NCBI RefSeq assembly: GCF_943846705.1
Contig: NZ_OX044366.1
Span: 3,348,001-3,412,000 of the forward strand
Source: an uncultured Pseudomonas sp.
GTDB lineage: Bacteria > Pseudomonadota > Gammaproteobacteria > Pseudomonadales > Pseudomonadaceae
DNA: 64,000 nucleotides
Reading direction: 5' to 3'
Under the pieces are notes generated by a model that was not told where the DNA came from, did not search any database, and saw only the letters and a list, made by a program, of their open reading frames with translations. Shown here in pieces: positions 25,056 through 32,973 of the stretch. Position numbers and translations under genes: made by a program. Position 1 is the stretch's first letter. Every line of letters starts with the position of its first letter.

Positions 25056-26285
25056 GTGTACGATTTTGTGATCATCGGGGGCGGCATTATCGGCATGTCG
25101 ACTGCCATGCAATTAATCAAGGCCTACCCAGAGTCGAAAATCTTGTTGCTCGAGAAAGAGTCCGGGCCAGCTAAGCATCAGACGGGGCACAATAGCGGGG
25201 TCATCCACGCCGGCGTCTACTACACGCCGGGTAGCTTGAAGGCGAAGTTCTGCCTGGAAGGCAACCGTGCTACCAAATCGTTCTGTAACGAGCACGGCAT
25301 TATCTACGATGAGTGCGGTAAGTTGCTGGTCGCCACCAATGAGGTGGAAATGCAGCGCATGCGCGCGCTTTGGGAGCGCACTGCAGCCAATGGTCTGGAG
25401 CGCGAGTGGCTGTCTGCGGAGCAACTGAAGGAACGCGAACCGAACATCACCGGAATCGGCGGGATCTTCGTGCCCTCCAGTGGTATCGTTAACTATGCCG
25501 AGGTCACCGCTGCCATGGCTCGCGAGTTCCAGAGGCACGGTGGCGAGATTCGCTACGACAGCGAAGTCATCGGCCTGGAAGAGCGCGCCACGGAGATGCG
25601 GGTTAAAACCCAGCATGAAGAAGTCATTGCACGCTTTTTGGTGACCTGCTCGGGTCTGATGGCCGACCGCATTGTATGTCTACTGGGCTTAGATCCTGGC
25701 TTTAGCATTTGCCCGTTCCGTGGCGAATACTATTTGCTGCCTGAGCAGCACAACCGGATCGTCAATCACCTGATCTACCCGATTCCCGATCCCTCCATGC
25801 CGTTCCTCGGCGTGCACCTGACGCGAATGATCGACGGCAGTGTGACAGTCGGTCCCAATGCTGTGCTGGCACTCAAGCGTGAGGGCTATCGCAAGCGTGA
25901 CATATCTTTGTCCGACACGTTCGCAATGCTCACCAATCCGGGCATTCTTAAAGTGCTCAAGGACAATCTGCGGCCCGGCCTGATCGAGATGAAAAACTCG
26001 CTGTTCAAGCGTGGTTATCTACAGCAAGTACGCAAGTACTGCCCCAGCTTAACGCTGCAGGATCTCAAGCCTTACCCGGCCGGCGTCCGCGCCCAAGCGG
26101 TTTCAGCGGACGGCAAGTTGATCGAGGACTTCCTGTTCCGCAATACCCGCCGTAGCGTCAACGTCTGCAATGCACCATCGCCGGCGGCTACCTCTGCAAT
26201 TCCCATAGGCGCCTACATCATCAAGCAGATTGATGCACAGCTGCAGGGGCTACCCAGGTTTGTAAAAAACCAACATCCCGCATGA
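25056..26285 (+). CDS. lhgO: L-2-hydroxyglutarate dehydrogenase/oxidase LhgO
   Basis: A 409-residue FAD enzyme that oxidises L-2-hydroxyglutarate to 2-oxoglutarate and passes electrons to the quinone pool at the inner membrane. It begins with the FAD motif YDFVIIGGGIIGMSTA and has HQTGHNSGVIHAGVYY, which is diagnostic of LhgO. I start it at the GTG at 25056, where AGAGGTGA is correctly spaced; a longer frame to 24972 lacks homology. It follows csiD by 84 bp. Its product replenishes 2-oxoglutarate, the cosubstrate that CsiD consumes. Confidence 0.95.
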   Translation: MYDFVIIGGGIIGMSTAMQLIKAYPESKILLLEKESGPAKHQTGHNSGVIHAGVYYTPGSLKAKFCLEGNRATKSFCNEHGIIYDECGKLLVATNEVEMQRMRALWERTAANGLEREWLSAEQLKEREPNITGIGGIFVPSSGIVNYAEVTAAMAREFQRHGGEIRYDSEVIGLEERATEMRVKTQHEEVIARFLVTCSGLMADRIVCLLGLDPGFSICPFRGEYYLLPEQHNRIVNHLIYPIPDPSMPFLGVHLTRMIDGSVTVGPNAVLALKREGYRKRDISLSDTFAMLTNPGILKVLKDNLRPGLIEMKNSLFKRGYLQQVRKYCPSLTLQDLKPYPAGVRAQAVSADGKLIEDFLFRNTRRSVNVCNAPSPAATSAIPIGAYIIKQIDAQLQGLPRFVKNQHPA

Positions 26286-26410
26286 GGCAGTGCGGGGCGA
26301 ATTCGGCAGTGCACTGGAACGAACAAGACTGTGCGCAAGACGACAAGCCCCGCACCGGCTCAGTCTAATAGGCTATCGGCTAGTGCACTTAACGTCCCCG
26401 AGCCAAGTCA

Positions 26411-26434
26411 TCGTTACTGAACTCGTTACCGAAT
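26411..26434 (+). repeat. Direct repeat upstream of the aminotransferase gene
   Basis: TCGTTACTGAAC is followed immediately by TCGTTACCGAAT (10 of 12 bases identical), about 90 bp before the aminotransferase start. Adjacent direct repeats are typical of AraC-family binding sites, but I found no matching copy at hyuB, so the role is open. Confidence 0.35.
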
Positions 26435-26523
26435 TGAAGTGTGTGATTGTGATCAAAAGCCGGATGCCTACTTATAAGGCTACTCCCAGAAACCATGCTT
26501 GTTAGTCATATTGAGAGCGCCCC

Positions 26524-27891
26524 ATGAACCAGTCAGTATCCTCGCTGCCAGAAAAAGACATTCAGTATCAACTGCACCCCTACACCAATGCTCGCCTTCA
26601 TCAGGAGCTTGGCCCGCTGATCATCGAGCGCGGGGAGGGTATCTATGTTTATGACGATCAGGGCAAGGGTTATATCGAGGCGATGGCTGGGTTGTGGAGC
26701 GCCGCGCTTGGCTTTAGCAATCAACGTCTGATCAAGGCAGCTGAGCAGCAATTCAACACCCTGCCGTTTTATCACCTGTTCAGTCACAAATCGCATCGCC
26801 CGAGTATCGAGTTAGCCGAAAAGCTGATCGAGATGGCGCCGGTGCCTATGAGTAAGGTGTTCTTCACCAACTCCGGTTCCGAGGCTAACGATACTGTAGT
26901 GAAGATGGTCTGGTACCTCAATAACGCTCTAGGCAAACCAGCCAAGAAGAAGTTCATCAGTCGGGTCAACGGCTACCACGGCATCACCGTCGCCAGCGCA
27001 AGCTTGACTGGCCTTCCAGGCAACCAGCGCGGTTTCGACCTGCCGCTTCCAGGCTTCCTGCATGTCGGCTGCCCGCACCATTATCGTTTCGCCCTTGCCG
27101 GTGAAAGTGAAGAGCATTTCGCTGACCGCCTTGCCGTCGAGCTCGAGCAGAAGATTCTCGCCGAAGGCCCGGAGACTATCGCAGCGTTCATTGGCGAGCC
27201 ATTGATGGGCGCTGGCGGTGTCATAGTGCCGCCTCGTACCTACTGGGAGAAGATCCAGAAAGTTTGCCGTAAGTACGACATCCTGGTTATCGCCGATGAG
27301 GTAATCTGTGGATTTGGGCGTACCGGGCAGATGTTTGGCAGCCAGACCTTTGGTATCCAGCCGGACATCATGGTGTTATCCAAGCAACTGTCATCTTCTT
27401 ATCAGCCGATAGCGGCGATTCTGATCAATGCCCCAGTATTTGAGGGCATCGCTGATCAGAGCCAAGCGCTTGGCGCGCTTGGGCATGGGTTCACCGGCAG
27501 CGGTCATCCGGTAGCTACTGCCGTGGCCTTGGAGAACCTGAAGATTATTGAAGAGGAGAGCCTGGTCGAGCATGCGGCGCAAATGGGCCAGTTGTTGCGC
27601 AGCGGCCTACAGCATTTCATCGATCATCCCTTGGTGGGCGAAATTCGCGGTTGTGGACTGATCGCTGCGGTAGAACTAGTTGGCGATCGCGTGAGCAAGG
27701 CGCCGTATCAGGCGCTAGGCACCCTCGGACGCTACATGGCCGGCAGAGCCCAGGAACACGGCATGATTACTCGCGCCATGGGTGATGCCGTGGCCTTCTG
27801 CCCGCCGTTAATCGTCAACGAACAGGAAGTCGGAATGATTGTAGAGCGCTTTGCCAGGGCGCTGGACGACACCACTCAGTGGGTTGGTTAG
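26524..27891 (+). CDS. Omega-amino acid aminotransferase (class III, PLP)
   Basis: A 455-residue fold-type I aminotransferase of class III. The PLP lysine is Lys287 (VLSKQLSSSY), the cofactor-ring Asp lies in VIADEVICGFGRTG, and the phosphate loop is TNSGSEANDTV. Class III enzymes transfer terminal amino groups, commonly with pyruvate as acceptor. It closely resembles what I recall of the 6-aminohexanoate/omega-amino acid transaminase of caprolactam-degrading Pseudomonas jessenii, including its N-terminus. Followed by a semialdehyde dehydrogenase, it would convert 5-aminovalerate or 6-aminohexanoate to the semialdehyde. A 238-bp gap separates it from lhgO, so it may have its own promoter. Confidence 0.93.
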   Translation: MNQSVSSLPEKDIQYQLHPYTNARLHQELGPLIIERGEGIYVYDDQGKGYIEAMAGLWSAALGFSNQRLIKAAEQQFNTLPFYHLFSHKSHRPSIELAEKLIEMAPVPMSKVFFTNSGSEANDTVVKMVWYLNNALGKPAKKKFISRVNGYHGITVASASLTGLPGNQRGFDLPLPGFLHVGCPHHYRFALAGESEEHFADRLAVELEQKILAEGPETIAAFIGEPLMGAGGVIVPPRTYWEKIQKVCRKYDILVIADEVICGFGRTGQMFGSQTFGIQPDIMVLSKQLSSSYQPIAAILINAPVFEGIADQSQALGALGHGFTGSGHPVATAVALENLKIIEEESLVEHAAQMGQLLRSGLQHFIDHPLVGEIRGCGLIAAVELVGDRVSKAPYQALGTLGRYMAGRAQEHGMITRAMGDAVAFCPPLIVNEQEVGMIVERFARALDDTTQWVG

Positions 27892-27903
27892 ATCAATCCG
27901 GGG

Positions 27904-27935
27904 GAGGAGAGAATTGCTTTTATGTGGCTCTCCTC
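27904..27935 (+). promoter_or_regulatory. Hairpin between aminotransferase and dehydrogenase genes
   Basis: GAGGAGAG (27904-27911) pairs with CTCTCCTC (27928-27935) across a 16-nt loop. There is no T-run, so partial attenuation or mRNA processing is more likely than termination. Confidence 0.4.
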
Positions 27936-28000
27936 GGCTTAAATTCATAGCTTGGAAAATAGCTGAGCAGCACTGAATGCAGTCTGCGAAGGAGCACGCC

Positions 28001-29452
28001 ATGCAACTCAAAGATACCCAATTGTTCCGCCAACAGGCTTATATCGACGGAACCTGGTTGGACGCGGACAGCGGCCAGACCATTCAGGTCACCAATCCGG
28101 CCACCAACGAAGTTATGGGTAGTGTGCCGAAGATGGGGGCAGCGGAAACCCGTCGAGCCATCGAAGCAGCAGATCATGCCCTGCCAGCCTGGCGTGCACT
28201 GACAGCTAAAGACCGCGCCAACAAACTGCGCCGCTGGTTTGAACTGATGATTGAAAACCAGGACGACCTGGGTCGTCTCATGACCATGGAGCAAGGTAAG
28301 CCACTTGCCGAAGCCAAGGGCGAAATTGCTTTCGCGGCGTCCTTCCTTGAGTGGTTCGCCGAAGAAGCCAAGCGCGTGTATGGCGACGTAATTCCCGGCC
28401 ACCAACCGGACAAACGCCTGATCGTGATCAAACAGCCCATCGGCGTAACGGCAGCGATTACACCCTGGAACTTCCCGGCAGCCATGATCACCCGTAAAGC
28501 CGGCCCGGCCCTGGCCGCCGGTTGTACCATGGTGCTCAAGCCAGCGTCGCAAACGCCTTATTCGGCGCTGGCGTTGGCAGTGCTGGCCGAGCGTGCCGGG
28601 ATCCCCAAAGGCGTGTTCAGTGTAATCACTGGCAGTGCTGGCGAAGTCGGCAGCGAACTGACTAGCAACCCGATCGTGCGCAAGTTGAGCTTTACTGGCT
28701 CCACCGAAATTGGTCGCCAGCTAATGGCCGAATGTGCCAAGGACATTAAAAAGGTGTCGCTAGAACTGGGCGGAAACGCGCCGTTCATCGTATTCGATGA
28801 TGCCGACCTTGATAAGGCAGTGGAAGGCGCACTGATCTCCAAATACCGCAACAATGGCCAGACCTGCGTGTGCGCCAACCGCCTGTATATCCAAGACGGC
28901 GTATACGATGCCTTCGCCGAGAAGCTGAAAATCGCGGTAGCTAAGTTGCAGATTGGTAACGGTTTGGACGAAGGTATCACCACCGGCCCTCTGATCGATG
29001 CCAAGGCGGTGGCCAAGGTCCAGGAGCACATTGCCGACGCCATTAGCAAGGGTGCCAAGCTACTCGCTGGTGGTAAGCCGCACGCCCTCGGTGGCACTTT
29101 CTTCGAGCCGAGCATCCTCATTGACGTACCGAATAACGCCGCCGTAGCCAAGGAAGAAACCTTCGGTCCGCTGGCGCCGCTGTTCCGTTTTAAGGACGAG
29201 GCCGACGTGATCGCGATGTCCAATGACACCGAGTTCGGCCTGGCCTCGTACTTCTATGCCCGCGATATGGGGCGCGTGTTCCGTGTGGCCGAAGCCCTAG
29301 AATACGGTATGGTCGGCGTCAATACTGGGCTGATCTCCAATGAAGTTGCGCCTTTCGGTGGTATCAAGGCATCCGGCCTGGGTCGCGAAGGATCCAAGTA
29401 CGGCATTGAGGATTACCTGGAGATCAAGTACCTCTGCCTGGGTGGTATCTAA
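28001..29452 (+). CDS. gabD: Succinate/glutarate semialdehyde dehydrogenase (GabD/DavD type)
   Basis: A 483-residue NAD(P)-dependent aldehyde dehydrogenase, the usual GabD length. The catalytic Cys289 lies in NNGQTCVCANR and the general-base Glu in VSLELGGNAPF; TPWNFPAAMITRK forms part of the cofactor site. It matches the Pseudomonas GabD/DavD subgroup almost from end to end, which oxidises succinate and glutarate semialdehyde. GAAGGAG is well spaced before the ATG at 28001; an in-frame ATG at 27977 is unlikely. In this locus it would make glutarate or, for a C6 chain, adipate from the aminotransferase product. Confidence 0.94.
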   Translation: MQLKDTQLFRQQAYIDGTWLDADSGQTIQVTNPATNEVMGSVPKMGAAETRRAIEAADHALPAWRALTAKDRANKLRRWFELMIENQDDLGRLMTMEQGKPLAEAKGEIAFAASFLEWFAEEAKRVYGDVIPGHQPDKRLIVIKQPIGVTAAITPWNFPAAMITRKAGPALAAGCTMVLKPASQTPYSALALAVLAERAGIPKGVFSVITGSAGEVGSELTSNPIVRKLSFTGSTEIGRQLMAECAKDIKKVSLELGGNAPFIVFDDADLDKAVEGALISKYRNNGQTCVCANRLYIQDGVYDAFAEKLKIAVAKLQIGNGLDEGITTGPLIDAKAVAKVQEHIADAISKGAKLLAGGKPHALGGTFFEPSILIDVPNNAAVAKEETFGPLAPLFRFKDEADVIAMSNDTEFGLASYFYARDMGRVFRVAEALEYGMVGVNTGLISNEVAPFGGIKASGLGREGSKYGIEDYLEIKYLCLGGI

Positions 29453-29703
29453 GAGCCCGGCGAATAGGCACGTGATTCTCGCTCAGGCCCCACTTGGCGA
29501 GCATCATTAATCTTGGCCCGGTCTATAAAACCCGGGCATGCTACATCGGTTGTGGCGCAGACAAAGATTGACGCGGGCTATTTCTACGTCACCGTCTACT
29601 TCTCACGGCTGTTGCCGCGCAACCAGAGTCTGGAGGCCTGTATCCGCGTCGACAGCGCCCCCTGTTCGAGCTAGGTGCCTAACATTTCTAACGATTGAGC
29701 GTT

Positions 29704-29738
29704 GCGCGGAGTCCTACACCTAGGCTCTGCGCCTTTTT
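29704..29738 (+). terminator. Rho-independent terminator after the lactam locus
   Basis: GCGCGGAG (29704-29711) pairs with CTCTGCGC (29725-29732), eight pairs with one G-U, followed by CTTTTT. It lies 250 bp past the dehydrogenase stop and marks the end of the catabolic block. Confidence 0.7.
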
Positions 29739-29853
29739 AATCCCGCCGCGCTAGATTAGGCGAAGTAATGCTGCCTTCACAGCCAGTCCTGCTGGTATGG
29801 ATAAAGGTGATATCCATCACCTATGCCATGTTAGGGGCGACGGTGAACTCTCT

Positions 29854-30153
29854 CTAAGATGGTTTGGTGCGATGATTTAAGGCGCCCCAGCGACCGTTGA
29901 TTGCATCCAATGTGCTCATTAGCTTTTCTGTTCGAGCTGGCTGTTCCTGTGCGAATAGATCCTGTGTGTACTCATCACGCTTACACAGGTCTAGCAGCAA
30001 CACTTGGGCTTTGGCATAGCTGAAACCCTCTCGTTACAGCCTTTTGATTCCCTCCTGTGCCGCTGCAATGATCAAACGCGTGTCATCGGTCGGGTAGGGC
30101 AGTTGGCAAAGCAGGCCGTTGGCGTACTTACCATCATTGAATTCGCTCGGTCG
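29854..30153 (-). pseudogene. umuC/rulB remnant (C-terminal part)
   Basis: The minus strand reads as the C-terminal region of a Y-family DNA polymerase V subunit: KYANGLLCQLPYPTDDTRLI, then an in-frame TAA at 30034-30036, then REGFSYAKAQVLLLDL, DLFAQEQPARTEKLM and LDAINGRWG. The polymerase catalytic half and umuD are absent, the 3' end is also shortened, and one nonsense codon is present, so it is dead. It lies between the lactam locus and the liv genes. rulB genes in Pseudomonas are a recognised insertion target for elements carrying tyrosine recombinases, which makes it a likely old junction. Confidence 0.85.
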
Positions 30154-30441
30154 CAATCAGGCGAGCATTCGGGGCTTGGATCACGATCCCTCCAGTCGTA
30201 ATAGCCACTGGCAGAAATCTTCAAGCAGAGGCACATAAGGTCGTAAGAACTGCGTAGCTGGTGACCCCGTCTTCCGTGCCATGAAAGTTGACCTGACCAA
30301 CCGCTATCCGTCAGTCGGTGAGGCGAAGCAACTTCCTTTATGGCATGGTGCCACAGTCCCTTATTACGGAACGTGTAGTACCCGCATTGATTTCGTAGGG
30401 CGAGCAGCAGTGCCGCGTGATGAAGTGAAAGGCTTGGTCGC

Positions 30442-31485
30442 TTGCCCGACCTTCTACACGTAGGATCGCTATGGCATGTCCATGTCCTGTCAGCAACAGC
30501 AACAGCAACAGCAACAGCAATTGCTTATGGCTTGGGATCGACAGTATCCTTCCACCTGCAGCAACTGACCCACATCATGATTCTCGCCCTGGTCGCTCTC
30601 AGCCTCGACCTGTTGGTGGGCGTGACCGGCATGGTCAGCCTGGCCCAGGCGGCCTTCTTCGGCATCGCCGGCTACAGCCTGGTGTTGTTCGCCCCGGAGT
30701 TCGAGGCGGTGAACTTCTGGCTGGCGCTGCTGCTGTGCCTGGGCGTCAGCGCCGCAGCTGCGCTGCTGATGGGCCTGCTGATCATCCGCACCTCGGGCAT
30801 CTTCTTCATCATGGCGACCATCGCCTTCTCGCAGATGCTCTATTACCTGTTCCACGACTCGGCCTTCGCCGGCGGCTCGGACGGCATCTACCTGTTCCTC
30901 AAGCCCGAGGTGGCCATCGCCGGGGTGCATCTGCTCGACCTGGAGAACCCGCGCAGCCTGTTCTACCTGGTGCTCGGCTCCCTGGTGCTGGTCTATCTGC
31001 TGCTGCGCACCTTCCTGCGCGCGCCGTTCGGCCGGGTGCTGCTGGGCATCAAGCACAACGAGGAACGGGTCCGTTCCATGGGCTACAACCCGCTGTTCTA
31101 CAAGCTGGCGGCCTTCGTCATTGCCGGCACCATCGCCGGCTACGCCGGCATGCTCTCGGCCACCCAATACGGTTTCGTCAGCCCCGACCAGGTCGGCTGG
31201 CAGCTCTCGGCCCACGCCCTGGTGATGGTCATCCTCGGTGGCATGGGCAGCCTGTTCGGCGCCATCTTCGGCGCCTTCGCCTTCGAGGGCCTGCACCATC
31301 TGTTCGCCGGCCTGACCCCGCACTGGGAGCTGCCCATGGGGCTGGTGGTCATCGCCATGGTTCTGTTGCTGCCGCGCGGTCTCGCCGGGTTGCTGCTGCA
31401 GCTCTGCGACCGGCGCACAGCCACGGCCTGCGACGCAAGTACGGTATCCACCCCCGACGCGATGAAGAAGGAGGCCGGCGTATGA
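30442..31485 (+). CDS. Branched-chain amino acid-type ABC permease (LivM), altered N-terminus
   Basis: A 347-residue frame whose LivM homology begins only near residue 36 (HLQQLTHIMILALVALSLD) and continues with GVTGMVSLAQAAFFG and VIAGTIAGYAGMLSA. The first 35 residues are encoded partly by five tandem CAGCAA units and read SATATATATAIAYG, unlike LivM, so the native first membrane helix appears to have been lost. No LivH permease and no periplasmic binding protein gene are upstream. The gene overlaps livG by four bases. The importer is probably impaired unless missing parts are encoded elsewhere. The GC content is clearly higher than in the preceding region. Confidence 0.82.
   Translation: MPDLLHVGSLWHVHVLSATATATATAIAYGLGSTVSFHLQQLTHIMILALVALSLDLLVGVTGMVSLAQAAFFGIAGYSLVLFAPEFEAVNFWLALLLCLGVSAAAALLMGLLIIRTSGIFFIMATIAFSQMLYYLFHDSAFAGGSDGIYLFLKPEVAIAGVHLLDLENPRSLFYLVLGSLVLVYLLLRTFLRAPFGRVLLGIKHNEERVRSMGYNPLFYKLAAFVIAGTIAGYAGMLSATQYGFVSPDQVGWQLSAHALVMVILGGMGSLFGAIFGAFAFEGLHHLFAGLTPHWELPMGLVVIAMVLLLPRGLAGLLLQLCDRRTATACDASTVSTPDAMKKEAGV
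30491..30520 (+). repeat. Five tandem CAGCAA hexamers
   Basis: A perfect 30-bp array of the 6-mer CAGCAA lies exactly at the joint between low-homology DNA and the GC-rich liv block. In the livM frame it encodes a Thr-Ala repeat. Being a multiple of three, copy-number slippage would keep the frame. Confidence 0.9.
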
Positions 31486-32240
31486 CCGCCCATGTTCTAG
31501 AAACCCGCGGACTGAGCAAGGCCTTCGGCGGCCTGCGTGCGGTCAACGACATTTCCCTGAGCGTGGCGCCCTGCGAGGTACACGCGATCATCGGCCCCAA
31601 CGGCGCCGGCAAGAGCACCATGGTCAATCTGCTGTCCGGCCATCTTCAGCCCAGCGCCGGGCAGATCCTCTTTCACGGCCGCGACATCACCGGCTTGGCG
31701 CCCAACCGGGTGTCGCACCTGGGCATCGGCCGCAGCTTCCAGCGCACCAACATCTTTCCCAGCTTCACCTGCCTGGAAAACTGCTGGCTGGCGGCGCAGT
31801 CGCGGCTGAAGAACTCCTTTCGTTTCTTCCGCCGCTGCGAGGCCTATGTCGAGGTACGCGAGCGCGCCGAACGGGCGCTGGAGCTTTGCGGCCTGGCCGC
31901 CCACCGCGACACCCTGGCCGATGCCCTGAGTTATGGCGAGCAACGCCAACTGGAGATCGGCATGGTACTGGCCACCGAGCCGAGCTTCCTGCTGCTCGAC
32001 GAACCCATGGCCGGCATGGGCAAGGACGAATCGGCGCGGGTGGTCGAACTGCTCGCCAGACTGTCGCAGCAGTACGCCATGGTCCTGGTCGAGCACGACA
32101 TGGATGCGGTGTTCAGCATCGCCCACCGTCTCACCGTGATGGTCAACGGCGAGCTGCTGGCCAGTGGCCCGCTGGACCAGGTGCGCAACGATCCGGCGGT
32201 ACAGCAGGCCTATCTGGGCGACGGCGAGGAGCAATTCTGA
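31482..32240 (+). CDS. ABC transporter ATP-binding protein (LivG type)
   Basis: A 252-residue ATPase with Walker A GPNGAGKST, signature LSYGEQRQLEIG, Walker B FLLLDEPMAGM and the His switch LVEHDMDAVF. These fit the LivG/BraF subfamily of branched-chain amino acid or aromatic-acid importers. The ATG overlaps the livM stop (ATGA) and the TGA overlaps the livF start, so the three genes are translationally coupled. The substrate is unknown: within a salicylate region an aromatic or short acid is possible, but the solute-binding protein that would decide this is missing. Confidence 0.93.
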   Translation: MTAHVLETRGLSKAFGGLRAVNDISLSVAPCEVHAIIGPNGAGKSTMVNLLSGHLQPSAGQILFHGRDITGLAPNRVSHLGIGRSFQRTNIFPSFTCLENCWLAAQSRLKNSFRFFRRCEAYVEVRERAERALELCGLAAHRDTLADALSYGEQRQLEIGMVLATEPSFLLLDEPMAGMGKDESARVVELLARLSQQYAMVLVEHDMDAVFSIAHRLTVMVNGELLASGPLDQVRNDPAVQQAYLGDGEEQF

Positions 32241-32956
32241 TGAGCGCACAAGCCCTGGTGCAGGCCACCGGCCTGCACACCTATTACGGCAACAGTCATG
32301 TGCTGCATGGCGTCGACCTGCAGATCCAGCCGGGCGAGACCCTGGCGCTGATGGGCCGCAACGGCATGGGCAAGAGCACCACCATTCGCTCGTTGCTCGG
32401 CCTGACGCCGGCGCGCCGCGGCGAGGTGCTGATCCGCGGCGAGCGCTGCAGCGGCCGCGCCACCCACCAGATCATCCGCCGCGGTATCGGCTATGTGCCA
32501 GAGGGCCGCGGCATGTTCCCCAACCTGAGCGTGCGCGAGAGCCTGATCATGGCCGCCCGCCCGGGCCTGGACGGGCGCCGCGACTGGAACCTGGAGCGGG
32601 TGCTGGCGACCTTCCCGCGCCTGGCCGAGCGCTTCTCCCACCTGAGCGGCAACCTTTCCGGCGGCGAGCAGCAGATGGTCGCCATCGGCCGCGCGTTGCT
32701 GACCAACCCCGAACTGATGATCCTCGACGAGGCCACCGAGGGCCTGGCGCCCTTGATCCGCAAGGAGATCTGGGACGTGATCCGCCTGATCAAGGCCAGC
32801 GGTATCGCCACTCTGGTGGTGGACAAGAACGTCAACGTGCTGCTCGACCTGACCGACCGCAGCATGATCATGGTCAAGGGACGGGTGGTGTTCGACGGGC
32901 CCAGCGTCGAGCTGAAGTGCCAGCCGCAGATCCTCCAGGAACATATTGGCCTGTGA
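32240..32956 (+). CDS. ABC transporter ATP-binding protein (LivF type)
   Basis: A 238-residue ATPase with Walker A GRNGMGKST, signature LSGGEQQMVAIG and Walker B LMILDEATEGLAP, the last typical of LivF/BraG. The usual His switch is replaced: the segment reads TLVVDKNVNVLLD, where LivF proteins commonly have VEQN. Start and stop overlap neatly with livG, and the chemoreceptor-like gene begins 17 bp later. It pairs with LivG as the heterodimeric motor of the importer, whose membrane and binding components are incomplete here. Confidence 0.92.
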   Translation: MSAQALVQATGLHTYYGNSHVLHGVDLQIQPGETLALMGRNGMGKSTTIRSLLGLTPARRGEVLIRGERCSGRATHQIIRRGIGYVPEGRGMFPNLSVRESLIMAARPGLDGRRDWNLERVLATFPRLAERFSHLSGNLSGGEQQMVAIGRALLTNPELMILDEATEGLAPLIRKEIWDVIRLIKASGIATLVVDKNVNVLLDLTDRSMIMVKGRVVFDGPSVELKCQPQILQEHIGL

Positions 32957-32973
32957 CGCCGGGGAGACTGACG

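Noticed and set aside
30491..30520. Short tandem array considered as a CRISPR-like repeat
   Set aside because: Six-base units without spacers; this is a microsatellite. No CRISPR array or cas gene was found in the window.
30471..32240. 589-codon open frame on the plus strand
   Set aside because: Its first two thirds overlap livM in another frame with Pro/Arg/His-rich shadow composition; only the last part, from 31482, is a gene (livG).
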